From: Molossus alvarezi
Lineage: Eukaryota; Chordata; Mammalia; Chiroptera; Molossidae
Reading direction: 5' to 3'
Assembly: GCA_037176705.1 (NCBI GenBank)
Contig: CM073893.1
Location: 15,562,074-15,626,073, forward strand
DNA length: 64,000 nt
Each line of letters begins with the position of its first letter. Positions within the stretch are counted from its first letter, which is position 1. The position numbers were made by a program, and so were the translations under genes. Below are positions 45,146 through 56,504 of the stretch, piece after piece. The notes beneath the pieces were generated by a model that saw only the letters and a list, made by a program, of their open reading frames with translations, had not been told where the DNA came from and did not search any database.

Positions 45146-45247
45146 GCCATTGGACACAGAATTCGTGTGATGCTGTACCCCTCAAGGATTTAAATTTATT
45201 GAAAAGTAAATAAAATGGATTTGCTCTCTTGTGTTTTTGTTAAAAAA
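45141..45247 (+). pseudogene. RPL35A: RPL35A processed pseudogene, 3' part
   Basis: The last codons of the retrocopy (AIGHRIRVMLYPSRI), TAA stop at 45191-45193, a ~48-nt 3' UTR with AATAAA at 45209-45214 and a poly-A start at 45242. It is out of contact with its 5' part because of the 6.1-kb provirus. Confidence 0.95.
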
Positions 45248-45263
45248 AAAAAAGTAACCTAAG
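45248..45263. repeat. Target-site duplication, right copy (RPL35A retrocopy)
   Basis: Exact copy of 38678-38693; its six A residues merge with the poly-A tail. Confidence 0.93.
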
Positions 45264-45365
45264 AGGGTAAAACAAGACGCAAAGGACTTGAGCCTTTCAG
45301 TAGTGGTCATGCCAGAGTTGGATTGTTTCATTTAATAAATTGGATACAATTCTTTCCATATTACC

Positions 45366-45639
45366 TTATTTGTTTGTTTGTTTGTTTGTTTGTTTATTCA
45401 TCCTCACCTGGGGATATTTTTCTATTTATCTTCAGATAGAGTGGGAGGGAGAGAGAAGGAGAAAAAGGGAGAGAGAGAAATATTGACGTGAGAGGAACAC
45501 ATCAAGTGGCTTCCTCCCTCATGGCCCAACCAGGACCGAGGACGAACCGCAACCGAGGTACATGCCCTTGGTCAGAATCGAACCCATGACTCATTGGTCC
45601 ATGGGCTGATGCTCTGCCGCTGAGCCAAACTGGCCAGGG
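45366..45639 (-). mobile_element. VES-type SINE with (TTTG)n tail
   Basis: The A-tail has become (CAAA)n on its own strand (TTTG on +, 45367-45394). CATCCTCACCTGGGGATATT..AAACTGGCCAGGG. The target duplication CCATATTACC is at 45356-45365 and 45640-45649. Confidence 0.94.
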
Positions 45640-45716
45640 CCATATTACCATTATTAAATTGTTTTAAAGGAGTCCCTTTTTACTTCACAAACTCACCTTT
45701 TAAGAGTATTTATACA

Positions 45717-45923
45717 GCCCTGGCTTGGGTGTCCCAGTTGGGTGAGCATCATGCCATGCACCAGAAGGTCACTGGTTCAATTCCTGGTCAGGGCACAAAC
45801 TTGGGTTCTGAGTTCAATCCCCAGAAGGGGGTGTGCAGGAAGCAGCTGATTAATATTTCTCTCTCTCTCTCACCTTCTTCCTGCCTAGCTCTCTAAAATC
45901 AACAAAAACATAGTTTTTAAAAA
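45717..45923 (+). mobile_element. VES-type SINE (second subtype), diverged
   Basis: GCCCTGGCTTGGGTGTCCCAGTTGGGTGAGC..CCAGAAGGGGGTGTGCAGG..CTCTCTAAAATCAACAAAAAC. Confidence 0.85.
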
Positions 45924-46264
45924 GTTGTGATTTCTATAATTAAAGAAAAGAATGCCTATACGATATTAATTCTTTCTGAAGTATCTGATTTCAGGTGAAT
46001 TCTACCAACCCTCTGTGCAATCATTGATCTGGTTCCAGGTAGAGATGAGGTATTTGTGTGGCTTTATCTGTGCTACTGTAAACCTGAGCAGAAAGAAGAA
46101 AGGAGTAAAAGCTATTGAATTAAATTCAATATAGGGATGATTTATAAGAATAGTTTCTATTGTCAAATGAACAATTTGGGGAAAACCTATTTTTTATTGC
46201 TAATAATTAATAATTGAATTAGAAAACCAATTCCTAGTCATTGATTTTTTACTCTGAATTCTTT

Positions 46265-46482
46265 TTGTAAAAAAAGAATTTTTTTTTTTTCTGTATTGAT
46301 TTTAGAGAGAGGGAGAGAGAGATAAAAACATCGATGAGAGAGAACATCAGTTGGCCACCTCCTGCATGCCCCTCACTGGGGACTGGGCCCACAACCTGGG
46401 CATATGCCCTGATGGGGAATTGAACCAGCCATCTCTTGGTGCATGGGTTGATGCTTAACCACTGAGCCACACCAGCTGGGCT
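46265..46482 (-). mobile_element. VES-type SINE (second subtype)
   Basis: TGTATTGATTTTAGAGAGAGGG..GAGCCACACCAGCTGGGC, flanked by ACTCTGAATTCTTTTT (46251) and ATTCTGAATTTTTT (46483). Confidence 0.92.
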
Positions 46483-46524
46483 ATTCTGAATTTTTTCATT
46501 TGATATGTGAATGAAAAAGGGGCT

Positions 46525-46728
46525 CTGATGTGGAAGTAGGGTACAGACTGTCAACCCTCAAAAGAGGGGGTGGGTGGGGGAGGGAAGAGATAAACCACAG
46601 AACTTATATGCATATACGCATAACCGATGGACATGGACAAAAAGCTGGGGAGGAGTGGGAAAAGGGAGGAGGGTGTCAATGGGGAAAAAAGGAGAAATAC
46701 CTGTAACAAAAATAAATTAATAGATAGG
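46525..46728 (+). mobile_element. 5'-truncated L1, 3' UTR only
   Basis: GGAAGTAGGGTACAGACTGTCAACCC..GAGATAAACCACAGAACTTATATGC..ATACCTGTAACAAAAATAAATTAATAG matches the 3' UTR of the L1 at 4700-4920. Confidence 0.88.
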
Positions 46729-47131
46729 GTTCTTTCTCCTTAGAAATTAAGAGGAGGTGAGAAATAAAAATATAATCATATAATGAAATTTAGGTGTGCT
46801 TAGATAGATTTTTCACCATAAGGGTACCAAATTATGAAATAATTTTGAACTTTGTAGAATGTATTTCTGTAGTAGTTCTTTAAAAAAAAACCTTTTGAAA
46901 ATGGCTTATGGCTGATTTTGCCTAAAGACAAGGAATTAAATAACATGACCACAAAAACATATTAACGGTAAGAGTCTATTCTATAAAACTTTATACAGGA
47001 GAGAAAAATACTTTAAATGATATTTAAATATTATAGCTATGTGTTCAGGTGCTTTTATTGTTTTTTCCATAAAAGGAGAATGTCTTGCTTCAAATATATA
47101 CAGGAATAAGATTTAAAAAGGGGGGCGGGGA

Positions 47132-47783
47132 CTCTGTAATAAGGCTGATAAGCCCAGTGACCAAAGGAAACCTTACAGGGGGAGCTGATCATAAATTCCT
47201 AACTGGGCAGGTCATGCTTTAGAAGGTTTATCTTCCTCAAGCAAGCCATGTCCGTTGTTCTTATGCATCTAGGTTAACACACCTTAGAAATGCCAGAAGT
47301 ATCCTCTTTTCCAGACTCCTCAAAGGTGCAATCATGTCAAGGGAGCATTTGCCTTCCTTGCATTCTCCCACCATGTAATCTTACATCCCTGCTTAATTTC
47401 ATATGTATAAAAGGAACTGCAAAATAGTCATTCTCTGGAGCATTTGAGATCTTGCTTCCCAGCATGTCATCAATTAGCTTAAATAAACTCTTATGAAAAT
47501 TCTCTACAGGTTTGGTCCAGCCAGTGTGGCTCAGAGGTTGAGCATCGACCCATGCACCAAGAGGTGGTCAGTTCAATTCCCGGTCAGGGCACATGCCCAG
47601 GTTGTGGGCCCAATCCTCAGTTAATGTGGGAAGTGGCCAAAAGATGTTCTCTCTAATAGATGTTTCTCTCTCTCTCTCTCCCTCTCCCTTCCTCTTTCTC
47701 TAAAAAATCAATCAATCAATCAATAAAAATTGTTTAATAAAAAAAGAAATTCTCTATAGGTTTGGACGTTTTTTATGTTGACA
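47132..47783 (+). mobile_element. Solo LTR of ERV family B, holding a SINE
   Basis: Opposite orientation to the copies at 31138 and 35164: TGTAATAAGGCTGATAAGCCC..TATGTATAAAAGGAACTGC (TATA at about 47405-47412)..GCTTAAATAAACTCTTATG (AATAAA about 47481-47486)..TTTATGTTGACA. No internal ERV flanks it. Flanking bases do not form an evident duplication. Confidence 0.75.
47516..47746 (+). mobile_element. VES-type SINE (second subtype) inside the LTR
   Basis: TCCAGCCAGTGTGGCTCAGAGG..AAAAAATCAATCAATCAATC. AAATTCTCTACAGGTTTGG (47497-47515) recurs at 47747-47765 with one mismatch. Confidence 0.94.
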
Positions 47784-48670
47784 GATATTAGTTATAATTT
47801 TTAGGAGAACAATCAAGATAGAATACTTACTGTTATAGTTATCTCAGACTTTAGAAATATGTGACTTTGGAAGTTAACACTTTCTTTCAGAGGAAACAGA
47901 GGTGACTCTTCATGGTCACAACGTCAAGATCAAAACATGGGCCTCCTGGTTTCATTATATCAGCATTTGATGCTGCTGTGGCTGGGTCCCCCCAGTTACA
48001 GACTCTGAGACAGATTTGCGTGCTAGAATTATATTGAGAAATATATTGGGAACATACAGGAAGTGCCCTAGAGATCAATACCTGTGGGGGAGTGAAGAAC
48101 ATAGAGTAGGGCAGAGGGAGGAGTGAAGTAATGCAACAAAGGTCAAGTGGTCCCACTGGGTGTTTTGGAGCTGAGATCTCTCCCTATTCACCCAGTCCTT
48201 GGATGCAGGCTGATTTCAGGAAGGGTGCATGGACTTGGGGGGATAGTGATCTTTGGCTGAGGGCAATGTTGGGAGAAGAACTTGGCTGAAGGCTGTGAGT
48301 CACCATCACTCCCAGCAGCTGGTGAAATTAGTGCCATGGGGTCCCTCACACCTCCACAACCATACCAGGACTAGCTTGGTAATGATGCTCTCACCTAGCT
48401 CCACTTGGTTTCTCCCACCAGCTAAGAAGGGTTTTCTGATAGATCCCTGATTTGATTAGGCTAAAAAGAAGTATAACATGTAGGATACACCTAAGATCTT
48501 ATCAGGATCTCCATAATATATATTCATAGATAAAAATCAAAGAAATTAATTTTAATATTAATTGTAGTTTGAAGACAGTAACTTATAATGACATTTCTCC
48601 TGAAAAAAAGCTATACTCTGACATGTGAAATACAATTTATCATATTAAATACATTATACTTACAATATTA
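47784..48670. other. Intergenic; nothing recognised
   Basis: No gene. A short duplication-free unique stretch. Confidence 0.4.
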
Positions 48671-48690
48671 AATACTCTTTTTTGCTTTTT

Positions 48691-48908
48691 TAAAAAATTT
48701 ATTTTTCTTCATTCACTTTAGAGAGAGAGGAAGGGAGAGGGAGAAAGAGATAGAAACACTGATGAGAGAGAACATCGATCAGTCACCTCCTGCATACCCC
48801 CCACTGGGGATTGGGCCCATAACCTGGGCATGTGCCCTGACTGGGAATTGAACCGGTGACATCCTGGTGTATGGGTCGATGCTCAACCACTGAGTCGCAC
48901 CAGCCGGG
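48691..48908 (-). mobile_element. VES-type SINE (second subtype)
   Basis: TTTATTTTTCTTCATTCACTTTAGAGAGAG..GAGTCGCACCAGCCGGGC, flanked by CTCTTTTTTGCTTTTT (48675) and CTCTTTTTGCTTTTTG (48909). Confidence 0.92.
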
Positions 48909-49078
48909 CTCTTTTTGCTTTTTGATCGGCTGAAAATGATTGGGAAAATAAAAAAGAAATTGGAAACTAACATGTTAGTTAAAATAAAAGAACGTGAGCG
49001 TGAGCCTGAAGATACAACCTCCCTGTGGTCCTAACTGGTCGCACAGATGCCTAAGAGGAAAGATCCTGCTAACTTCTT

Positions 49079-49081
<3 letters not shown>

Positions 49082-49121
<40 letters not shown>
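49082..49121. repeat. (GT)n microsatellite with flanking 12-bp duplication
   Basis: About 20 GT units. CTGCTAACTTCT occurs on both sides (49066-49077, 49127-49138). Confidence 0.93.
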
Positions 49122-49124
<3 letters not shown>

Positions 49125-49138
49125 CTCTGCTAACTTCT

Positions 49139-50230
49139 GGTTAGCTTGAAATCCTTTTTTTGTGTCACCAAGGGGTACAAAGTGAGTAAATTAATATCCC
49201 TCAGCATACACTTGAAAATGCTAAACTGTTTATCTCCCTAATGGTTTCTTTTTCATTAAGAAATAGGAAGAAAGAAAATCTTCACATTAAAGTAGGATGA
49301 AGACTTGAAGTCAGAAGGATATAACACTAAAATAGGAGACGTGTATGCCACTTATTGAAAAGGTGGGTTTGTATTGAATAGCTCAGGTGGAAGATCATTT
49401 GTGCCAAAGCTGTGTACTTATATATTCCTCTGTTTGTGTGCACAAAATAATTTTGATCTAAAGATCTTGGGCATTTTGATATGCCCAAGTTTTAACTGGT
49501 GCTCCAAACAGGAAGCAGCCCTCAAGAAAAACAATAAAAAAGAAGAATCCAAACATCTCAAATAGCATTGAGAACTGTAATGAAAGGGCTTTTTGTGTCA
49601 CAAAGCATGCCCTTGGCAGGCCCAGCTGCAGCTGTTAACGTTTGGGGAAAACTCTAAAGGGCAGATGTGCCAAAATGTGGCAGTGTCCCCTTTCCAGGAG
49701 GCAGGGCATCTTGTCGCTTAGTTCCAGGCCTGGAAGAGCCACCACAGAAGCTTCACAGGGGAGCAGGCTCGGCTGTCTCAGGGTCAGTGGTGTGAAGCAA
49801 AAGGCTGTCTCTTCTGCTTGGATCATGACTTCTCAAAATGCCAAAGAATCAACCAGTTGAAGTTTGAGCTGAGTTTTCATTTGTAAGAACAAAATAAATT
49901 ATTTGGATACATTGTCGGAGCTTAAGATAATTATCATAGAATTTTACAATTTTTTGCTTTGGTGAACCATGTCCTGAACAACTTCTGATACAAAGAAAAC
50001 GTGGTGCCTGGTCTACCGCATGCATTCCAGAGCAGTACCAAGGAGTCGGGGAACACAGTGACCTGGGGGCCTTTGCTGGAATCCCAGAACCAGTGGAATT
50101 CTGGAACTGGAGACCATGGCTAATGTGTGCTCTAGCAATGCTGAAATAAGGCAAATACCCTCACCCCACTCCCAAACTACCATACTACCCTTGTAATGAA
50201 GTCACATTTCAAATGTTCCTGCTTCCCTTT
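49139..50230. other. Intergenic; nothing recognised
   Basis: No gene or named repeat. Overlapping short frames at 49635-50154 on both strands have no recognisable domain. Confidence 0.4.
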
Positions 50231-50235
50231 TCGTT

Positions 50236-52380
50236 TTCTTTTTTTCTCAAATCTTTATTGTTGGATGTAAAATGTATTACAGATGTTCCACATTTTTCCC
50301 CCATTGACCCCCTCCTCCCCACTCCCGCCCCCCTCCCACCTTTTCCCACACTACTGTCTGTGTCCATTGGTTATGCATATAAGTTCTTTGGTTTATTTCT
50401 TCCCATCCCCCCAACCCCTTTCCCTTTGAGGTTTGTCAGTCTAGCAATGAATTTGTGCTTCTTAATCCCTTCACCTTTTTCACCCATTCCCCCAACCCCC
50501 TTCTCAACTGACAACCAACAAAATGTTCTCTGTATCTATGAGAATGTTTCTGTTCTTCCTGTTCATTTTGTTTGCAGATTCCATTGTTGATAGATATGTG
50601 TTCATTGTCATTTTGTTTGTTCATACATTTTATCTTTTTCTTCAAAAAGACCCTTCATCATTTCATATAATAACGGTTTGGTAGTGATGAACTCCTTTAA
50701 CTTTTTCTTGTCTGGGAAAGTTTTTATATGTCCATCGATTCTAAATGACAGCTTTGCAGGATAGAGTAATCTTGGTTATAGGTTCTTGGTTTTCATCACT
50801 CTGAATATTTCTTGCCACTCCCTTCTGGCCTGCAAAGTTTCTTTTGAGAAATCAGCTGACAGCCTAATGGGAACTCCCTTGTAGGTAACTAGCTGCCTTT
50901 CTCTTGCTGCTTTTAAGATTCTCTCTTTGTCTTGAACCTTTTGCATTTTGATGATGATGTGTCTTGGTGTGGGTCTTTTGGGGTTCATCTTGTTTGGGAC
51001 TCTCTGTGCTTCCTGGACTTGTATGTCTGTTTCCTTCACCAAGTTAGGAAAGTTTTCTGCCATTATTGTTTCAAACAGGTTTACGATTTCTTGTTCTCTC
51101 TCTTCTCCTTCCGGCACCCCCAAGATGCGAATGTTGGCACAGCTGAAGTTGTCCCAGAGGCTCCTTACACTATCCTCATTTTTTTGGATTCTTTTTTCTT
51201 TTTGCTGTTCTGATTGGGCGTTTTTTGCTTCCTTATATTCCAAATCGATGGTTTGCTCCTTGGATTTACGTACTCTATTATTGAAGCTGTGTAAATTATT
51301 CTTTATTTCAGTTAAAGCCTCCTTCGTTTCTAACTGTGCATCGATCATTTCTGACTGGTCCTTTTTTATGCTCTTGAGGCCCTCACTGAGTTCATTGAGT
51401 ATCCTTATAAGCAGTATTTTGAACTCAGCATCTGTTAGGTTGCTTATCTCCCTTTCACTTAGTTCTTTTATTGGGGTTTTGTTCTGTTCTTTCATTTGGG
51501 ACCTGTTTCTTTGTATCCTCATTTTGGCTGCCTCCCTGTGTTTGTTTCAGTGTATTACTTAATGAGAGGTATGGGGCTCGCTGAGACCCGATGCTGCTCC
51601 TTTGAAAGAATTTAGGAAAAACCTGAAGCAGGATCCAAGACCGGCCAATCCTATGGTTAAGCAAGTGGCAACAGCTTGGGTGGGCCTGAAAGTTGGGTGG
51701 GGCGGGGCGGGGCCTCAGGGAGTCAGCAGGGCGGGGCTACCAGTGTGAGCCAGGTTGCTGGAGGCCCAGATATGGCTTCTGTCTGCTGCCCCAGGGAAGG
51801 GCTCACCAAAGGAACAAAGGCCTCTTACAGCACGTTTGTCCCCGAGAAAGCCCCCTCTCCAGCCCTCACTCCAGTGCCAAACAGCTCTTCCCTGTATGTC
51901 TCTGGTGCCCCTCGAGCTGCTTCCCCTCCAAGCTTAGAGGGAGTAAGTCTGATAAGTCCGTGCGCGGGCCCTTTAAGGAGCTGCCTGGGGCTCCAGCCGC
52001 TTCAGCTTCCCTGAGCCTCAGTTCCCGCTGGTTTTTCCAGCCAGAAGTTATGGGGACTCTCTTCCTGGCACTGGAACCCTGAGCGGGGCACCTGGTGTGG
52101 AACGGGGACACCTCAGTCCTCAGGAAGGACCTTCCCAGCCGCAGGAGCCTCCTGATTTTTATCCGCCACACGTGGGTGTGGGACCAGCCCGTCTTGCCGC
52201 CGCCACCGCCGCAGCCTCTCACGCCGCCGCCCCTCCTACCAGTCTGGATGTGGCTGCTGCTTTAATTCCGTAGTTGTAGGACTTCCATTCAGCTTGATTT
52301 CAGGCGGTTTTGAATGATGGTTGTTCTGTAGTTTAGTTGTAACTTTGATATGGTCCCCTTTTCTTGAAGGAGACGTTAAT
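50236..52380 (-). mobile_element. ORF1-only L1 derivative (HAL1-like)
   Basis: Minus orientation. 5' UTR-like GC-rich sequence runs from about 52380 to 51525 (starting near GACCATATCAAAGTTACAAC; contains CpG-rich GGCGGCGGCGTGAG-type sequence). ORF1 is at 51522-50608, then a 370-nt G-rich 3' UTR like that of L1 (50607-50250), then AATAAA (AACAATAAAGATTTGAG) and an A-rich tail at the left end. No ORF2 sequence lies between ORF1 and the 3' UTR, where about 3.8 kb would be expected. The 5' boundary is approximate and I found no clean target duplication. Confidence 0.7.
50608..51522 (-). pseudogene. L1 ORF1 protein gene with one internal stop
   Basis: Encodes L1 ORF1p, the RNA-binding nucleic-acid chaperone of L1 ribonucleoprotein. 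The first 248 codons (51522-50779) are open. They contain an N-terminal basic part, a coiled-coil stretch with heptad-like L/I spacing (residues about 30-110), the RRM-like domain (NIRILGVPEGEE onward, about 130-215) and the start of the C-terminal domain (ARREWQEIF). A TAA at 50776-50778 interrupts; the same frame continues for 56 further codons (KLSFRIDGHIKTF..) to TGA at 50608-50610, so the full product would be about 305 residues, near the family norm. Only one defect suggests a fairly young copy. Confidence 0.9.
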
Positions 52381-53488
52381 GTATCCACTGAGTTGTCTTT
52401 GCTCTATTACCCAATGTCTTTCCTTCATTAGGAGTATGTCCACATAAAAAAGAACTAGTCATGATTTGTTATTTCACAGTCGAAGGGACCAAGTGATTAT
52501 CTTGTCTACAAGTTACTATGATGTTACGTAGATGGATAGGAGCATACCCAGATCCCCAAATTCTGTATAGGAAATAACAACAACAACAACAACAAAAATT
52601 TAAAAATAAATAAGAAACATATCACGAGAGAATTTTGCAACGTGACTGTTTGCTCAGCTTTGACTACTCTGGAAACCTACATCTTGACTAAATATATTGT
52701 TCACCTTGGCAAGGTATGTATATAAAATTTCAGAGGTGTTTATTAATTTGGAACTTTACAAAGACCACAAAAAGATTTATTGCCCATAAAGTTACTCTTT
52801 GGAATTAGAAGTACTGTATATTGTATAGAAACACACAACTTGCTTTGTACTGTTTTTTCCTGAAACAAATGTAAGTTTCTGGTATCATTCACCAGATCTT
52901 TCCAGTGAAATCTCTCAGGATAATTTCTTAAAATTTTCTGCTTTCCAAACCTCAAATATGTAGTAAAAACCTTCTGGCTTTTGTTTGGGGGGAGGGCTTC
53001 AATCAAAGCATCTGAAGTAGATCTCAAGTTGTGCCCAGACAGACCTTATGTCTCTATAACGGGCTCCTTTCTCTGCATACCACAACCTCAGAGCATGTTC
53101 CTGGTTTGCACTTCCATTGTAATGGGGTCTTGCTCCCTCTCCACCCCTTTGCAATCTGGTAACAGTCTGTCCCATTCTCCCCAAGTTCACTATTGCCTAT
53201 GTCAGAGATTTTGTTTCCCTTTTTCTGGTACCCCATACTCCGCACAACCAGTTCTGAATCTCTGTATATTAATCCAAGTCATACTGGATTCTCCACTTAC
53301 AAGAAATGTATTCCCTTAGGCTATGGGCTAATGACCAGCATTTTGTATGACTTTTGAGAGTGGAAAACAATGATTCACATATCATGGTGGTCTGGTCTGG
53401 GCCATTTTTACTTACTGCCTATAGCAATGATTCCTGGCCAATACTGAGAAATGGGTTTTTAAGCACACTGTATAAGGGTGTATGAATG
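52381..53488. other. Intergenic; nothing recognised
   Basis: A (CAA)n run lies at 52577-52596. No gene; two short open frames at 52743-53319 have no recognisable domain. Confidence 0.4.
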
Positions 53489-54128
53489 TACAACAGTCTG
53501 TCTTGTGTCATGAATAGTAAAACGGCCCAGAGGAGGATAGCCAGAGAAGCTCCCAACGCACATGAGCTTGCCAGGAACCATACTGAACCATCACCAGATT
53601 TCAGAAACTTTGGCCATCTTCCCAGAATGATGATCAATTTTCTCCTTCAGCTCAGCAAATTTGCAAGCAATGTGAGCTGTGTGACAGTCCAGCACAGGTG
53701 CACATCCAGCACTGACCTGGCCTGGATGGTTCCGGATAATCATCCTAGGTGTGAAGCCAGCTGCTGCCACTGTGCAAAGCAGGGGACCAGAAGGCAGCCG
53801 GCGCTGGCAAAGCCACCAAGGCTGCCCAGAAAGCTCAGCAGGCTAAATGAATATTGTCCCCAGTACCTGCCAGCCTGGTTTAATCAGTGAGGGAAGAACA
53901 GTCTCAGAACTGTTGTCTCAACTGGCCATTTAAGTTTAATAGTAAAAGACTGGTTAATGATTACAATGCACTGTAAGACCTTCAGAAGGAAAGGAGAGTG
54001 TTTTGTAGACCATTTGGTTTTCCTTGTGTGTGTGTGGCAGTTTTAAAGTTATTAGTTTTTAAAATCAGTACTTTTTAATGGAAACAACTTGACCGAAAAT
54101 CTGTCAGAGAATTCTGAGACCATTGAAA
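53489..54128 (+). pseudogene. EEF1A1: EEF1A1 processed pseudogene with 5' inversion
   Basis: A retrocopy of translation elongation factor eEF1A1 mRNA. The forward part (about 53748-54128) holds the last coding codons (..GCCCAGAAAGCTCAGCAGGCTAAATGA) and the long conserved 3' UTR (GAATATTGTCCCCAGTACCTGCC..AAAATCAGTACTTTTTAATGG..). The part before it (53489-53747) is the immediately upstream EEF1A1 coding sequence in reverse orientation: on the minus strand it reads ATTATCCGGAACCATCCAGGCC..TTTGCTGAGCTGAAGGAG..GGCAAGCTCATGTGCG..GACACAAGACAGAC. In mRNA order the inverted piece ends where the forward piece begins. No open frame, no poly-A now visible. It is the usual outcome of twin priming by L1 machinery. 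Confidence 0.93.
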
Positions 54129-54835
54129 TACAGCTGACGGAGGGGGAGTGCATGGCAAAGCCCATCTCATGTAGCCAAAGGACCTCCACGTGGTGACAAA
54201 CAACATGTCAAAATTGAGGAGTAGAAGCTGCTCTTTTCTTGTTCAAAGTCAATTAAAGAGATTTTCCAATGTGTCCCCAAAAGAGGCAGACTTTTCTCAC
54301 TCTTTACCCTTATAGTGACTTCTTCAAATGAGGGAGTGTATCGTATCTGTAAAGACCATGGTGTACACATCTGACAGGATGCTAATTTGTCCTAATCCAG
54401 CCCACCTGTATATCTGCTCCTGCATTTTATTTGTTTCTCTACTGCTTTGGGGGACACTTTAAATTCATCCAAGTTCACGTTTACCTGTCTACTATCCCTT
54501 TCCACAGACTATTGACCCTGTACTTGAAGCATTTACATTCCTTTACTTACATCTGGTAAATCTACCTTTCCACCACACAATTCACATACAGTTCCTTGTG
54601 AAACCTTATTTTATCAGAGCTATGGCGTCTCTTCCTACCACTGTTTTACATCCTCAGCCTGGCTCCTGCATGTGAATGAGCACAGGAAGTGTGCTCCATC
54701 ATTCTGCACAATGATGCTCGTGCCATCTTTTCTGTCTTCTGTTGAAGACCCTTTGCCTGTGCCCATTTATAGCTTCCCACCAATGCCCTTGAACTTTACC
54801 ATCAAACTATGTCTTGCTTCTCACATCTGACCTCA
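54129..54835. other. Intergenic; nothing recognised
   Basis: No gene. Composition is ordinary. Confidence 0.4.
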
Positions 54836-54839
54836 CCCA

Positions 54840-55126
54840 GGATCTTGATACATCTCATGCTCTAATAACTAGAGTCTAGTTAGACTGAACTACTTCTTCC
54901 CTTTGCATTCGCTATTTCCTTTGCCCAGAATACCCTTCTTTGCATTGCTTTCCTAGAAAATATGCAAAGTTTCTCTAACCATTCTCCCTTCCCTAACCCA
55001 TATTAATCACTACTCATTCTGGGTTATCTCTGTACCTTTAAACTACTTCTTTTGATTATCGTACTATATAGAAATTATTTGTTTATGAGCCTGCTTCTCC
55101 ACTGTACTTGTATGTCTTGACACCAG
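54840..55126 (+). mobile_element. L2 3'-end remnant (continues 55392-55460)
   Basis: L2 words: TTTCCTTTGCCCAGAATACCCTTC, CACTACTCATTCTGGGTTATCTCTG, CCCCAAATTCTAGCATAGTGCTTAGAACATAATAAGC. A SINE splits it. Confidence 0.7.
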
Positions 55127-55142
55127 AGCCTTTGTCATTTTT

Positions 55143-55375
55143 TTTTTTTAATCCTCACTTGAGGATATTTTTCCATTTATCTTCTGATACAGTAGTGGTG
55201 AGGGGACAGAGAAACTTTGACGTGAGACAGACACATCAATTGGCTGCCTTCCGCACAACCCGACCAGGGCCGGGGATGAACCGCAACCGAGGAATGTGCC
55301 CTTGGCCAGAATCAAACCCGTGACTCTTTGGTCCTCCAGCTGATGCTCTAATCGCTGAGCCAAACCAGCAAGGGC
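55143..55375 (-). mobile_element. VES-type SINE
   Basis: AATCCTCACTTGAGGATATTTTTCC..GAGCCAAACCAGCAAGGGC. The target duplication AGCCTTTGTCATTTTT is exact over 16 bp at 55127-55142 and 55376-55391. Confidence 0.95.
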
Positions 55376-55538
55376 AGCCTTTGTCATTTTTGATCCCCAA
55401 ATTCTAGCATAGTGCTTAGAACATAATAAGCCCGCATTCATTTATTCATTCTTTAGGCATACAGTAATTGAGGACCTATTGTGTTTACGCTCATGAAGCA
55501 TGGAGGAAAATGGAGGCAGCAACAGCTGTGTGGTTTTT

Positions 55539-55783
55539 TTTTTTGTCCTCACCTGAGGACATTTCTCCATTTATTGTTCAAATAGAGTGGGAAGGAGAGA
55601 GAGGAAGAGAGAGAGAGAGAAACATCGACGTGAAAGGGACACATCAAGTGGCTGCCACCCGCAAGACCCAACCAGGGCCGGGGACAAACTGCAACCGAGG
55701 TACATGCCCTTAGCGGGAACCAAACCCAGGTCTCTCTGGATCACAGGCCGATGCTCTAACTGCTGAGTCAAACCAACCAGGGC
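55539..55783 (-). mobile_element. VES-type SINE
   Basis: GTCCTCACCTGAGGACATTTCTCC..GAGTCAAACCAACCAGGGC; CAGCTGTGTGGTTTTT (55523-55538) recurs at 55784 with small changes. Confidence 0.93.
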
Positions 55784-55799
55784 CAGCTGTGTGTTTTTA

Positions 55800-56500
55800 A
55801 AATCAAAGCGCATTACAACTTGATTCAATTGCCTTTCTTTTCATTCTCTGGTTCACTATCTCTTCAAAACAACGTTGTTAGAGTCTTGAGTTCTGTGGTT
55901 CTTGATTCCTGTGTTTGCTTTGACTGTTTTTTTTTAAGCCTTCAAATGGTTAGTGACAGGCATTTCTCTGTGCACTTGAACATGGGGATGTCTTATTTTA
56001 TCACAACTGTTCGTTTTTAGCTAGAAAAAACCTTTTAGGTCATAATAATTCAGGATTTTTTTTAGGGCTTTTTAAATTTTATTTTAAAGAAAATTTAAGA
56101 CAGGCACATAGTCATTTTTCCTGTGAATTTTGTTTTCAAGCTTTTAAAAAAGTTGTTCTTGGAAGATGTGTGGGTGGCTTGGGGACAAAAAGGCTTCTGG
56201 GTTCAAGCACAATTCAATGTGCCCAGCCACAGCTTCCTCCACGCCTCCATGGCCTGCGGTTCACCATCACAACTACCAAGAAGATGGGCCCTGCAAGAAT
56301 GCCTTGGGTCCCCTGATGGGAAGAAAACTGGCCAAGTTTAGACTATGATGACAATATCCAAAATTACTTTATCACAGTTGCTAATCAGAAAGCAAAAGAG
56401 GTTGAGGTGGGGGAACATGTGGAAAGCTGGTTGCAAATGGGCACCAGAGATCTTACTGGAGAGACGGAAACAATGAAAAACTGACTTACAGTTATGGTTG
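55800..56500. other. Intergenic; nothing firmly recognised
   Basis: 56160-56340 has overlapping frames of 60 and 72 codons on + whose products I do not recognise; too short and unsupported to call a gene. Confidence 0.35.
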
Positions 56501-56504
56501 CACA

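Noticed and set aside
49642..49860. A small protein gene (72 codons)
   Set aside because: A minus-strand frame overlaps it fully, there is no recognisable domain, and no conservation evidence is available by reading.
50948..51562. A 204-codon plus-strand open frame, membrane-protein-like
   Set aside because: It is the antisense shadow of L1 ORF1. Hydrophobic residues come from reverse reading of Lys/Glu-rich codons.
51700..52260. A CpG-island promoter of a host gene
   Set aside because: The GC-rich block is continuous with L1 ORF1 on the minus strand and reads as the L1-type 5' UTR.
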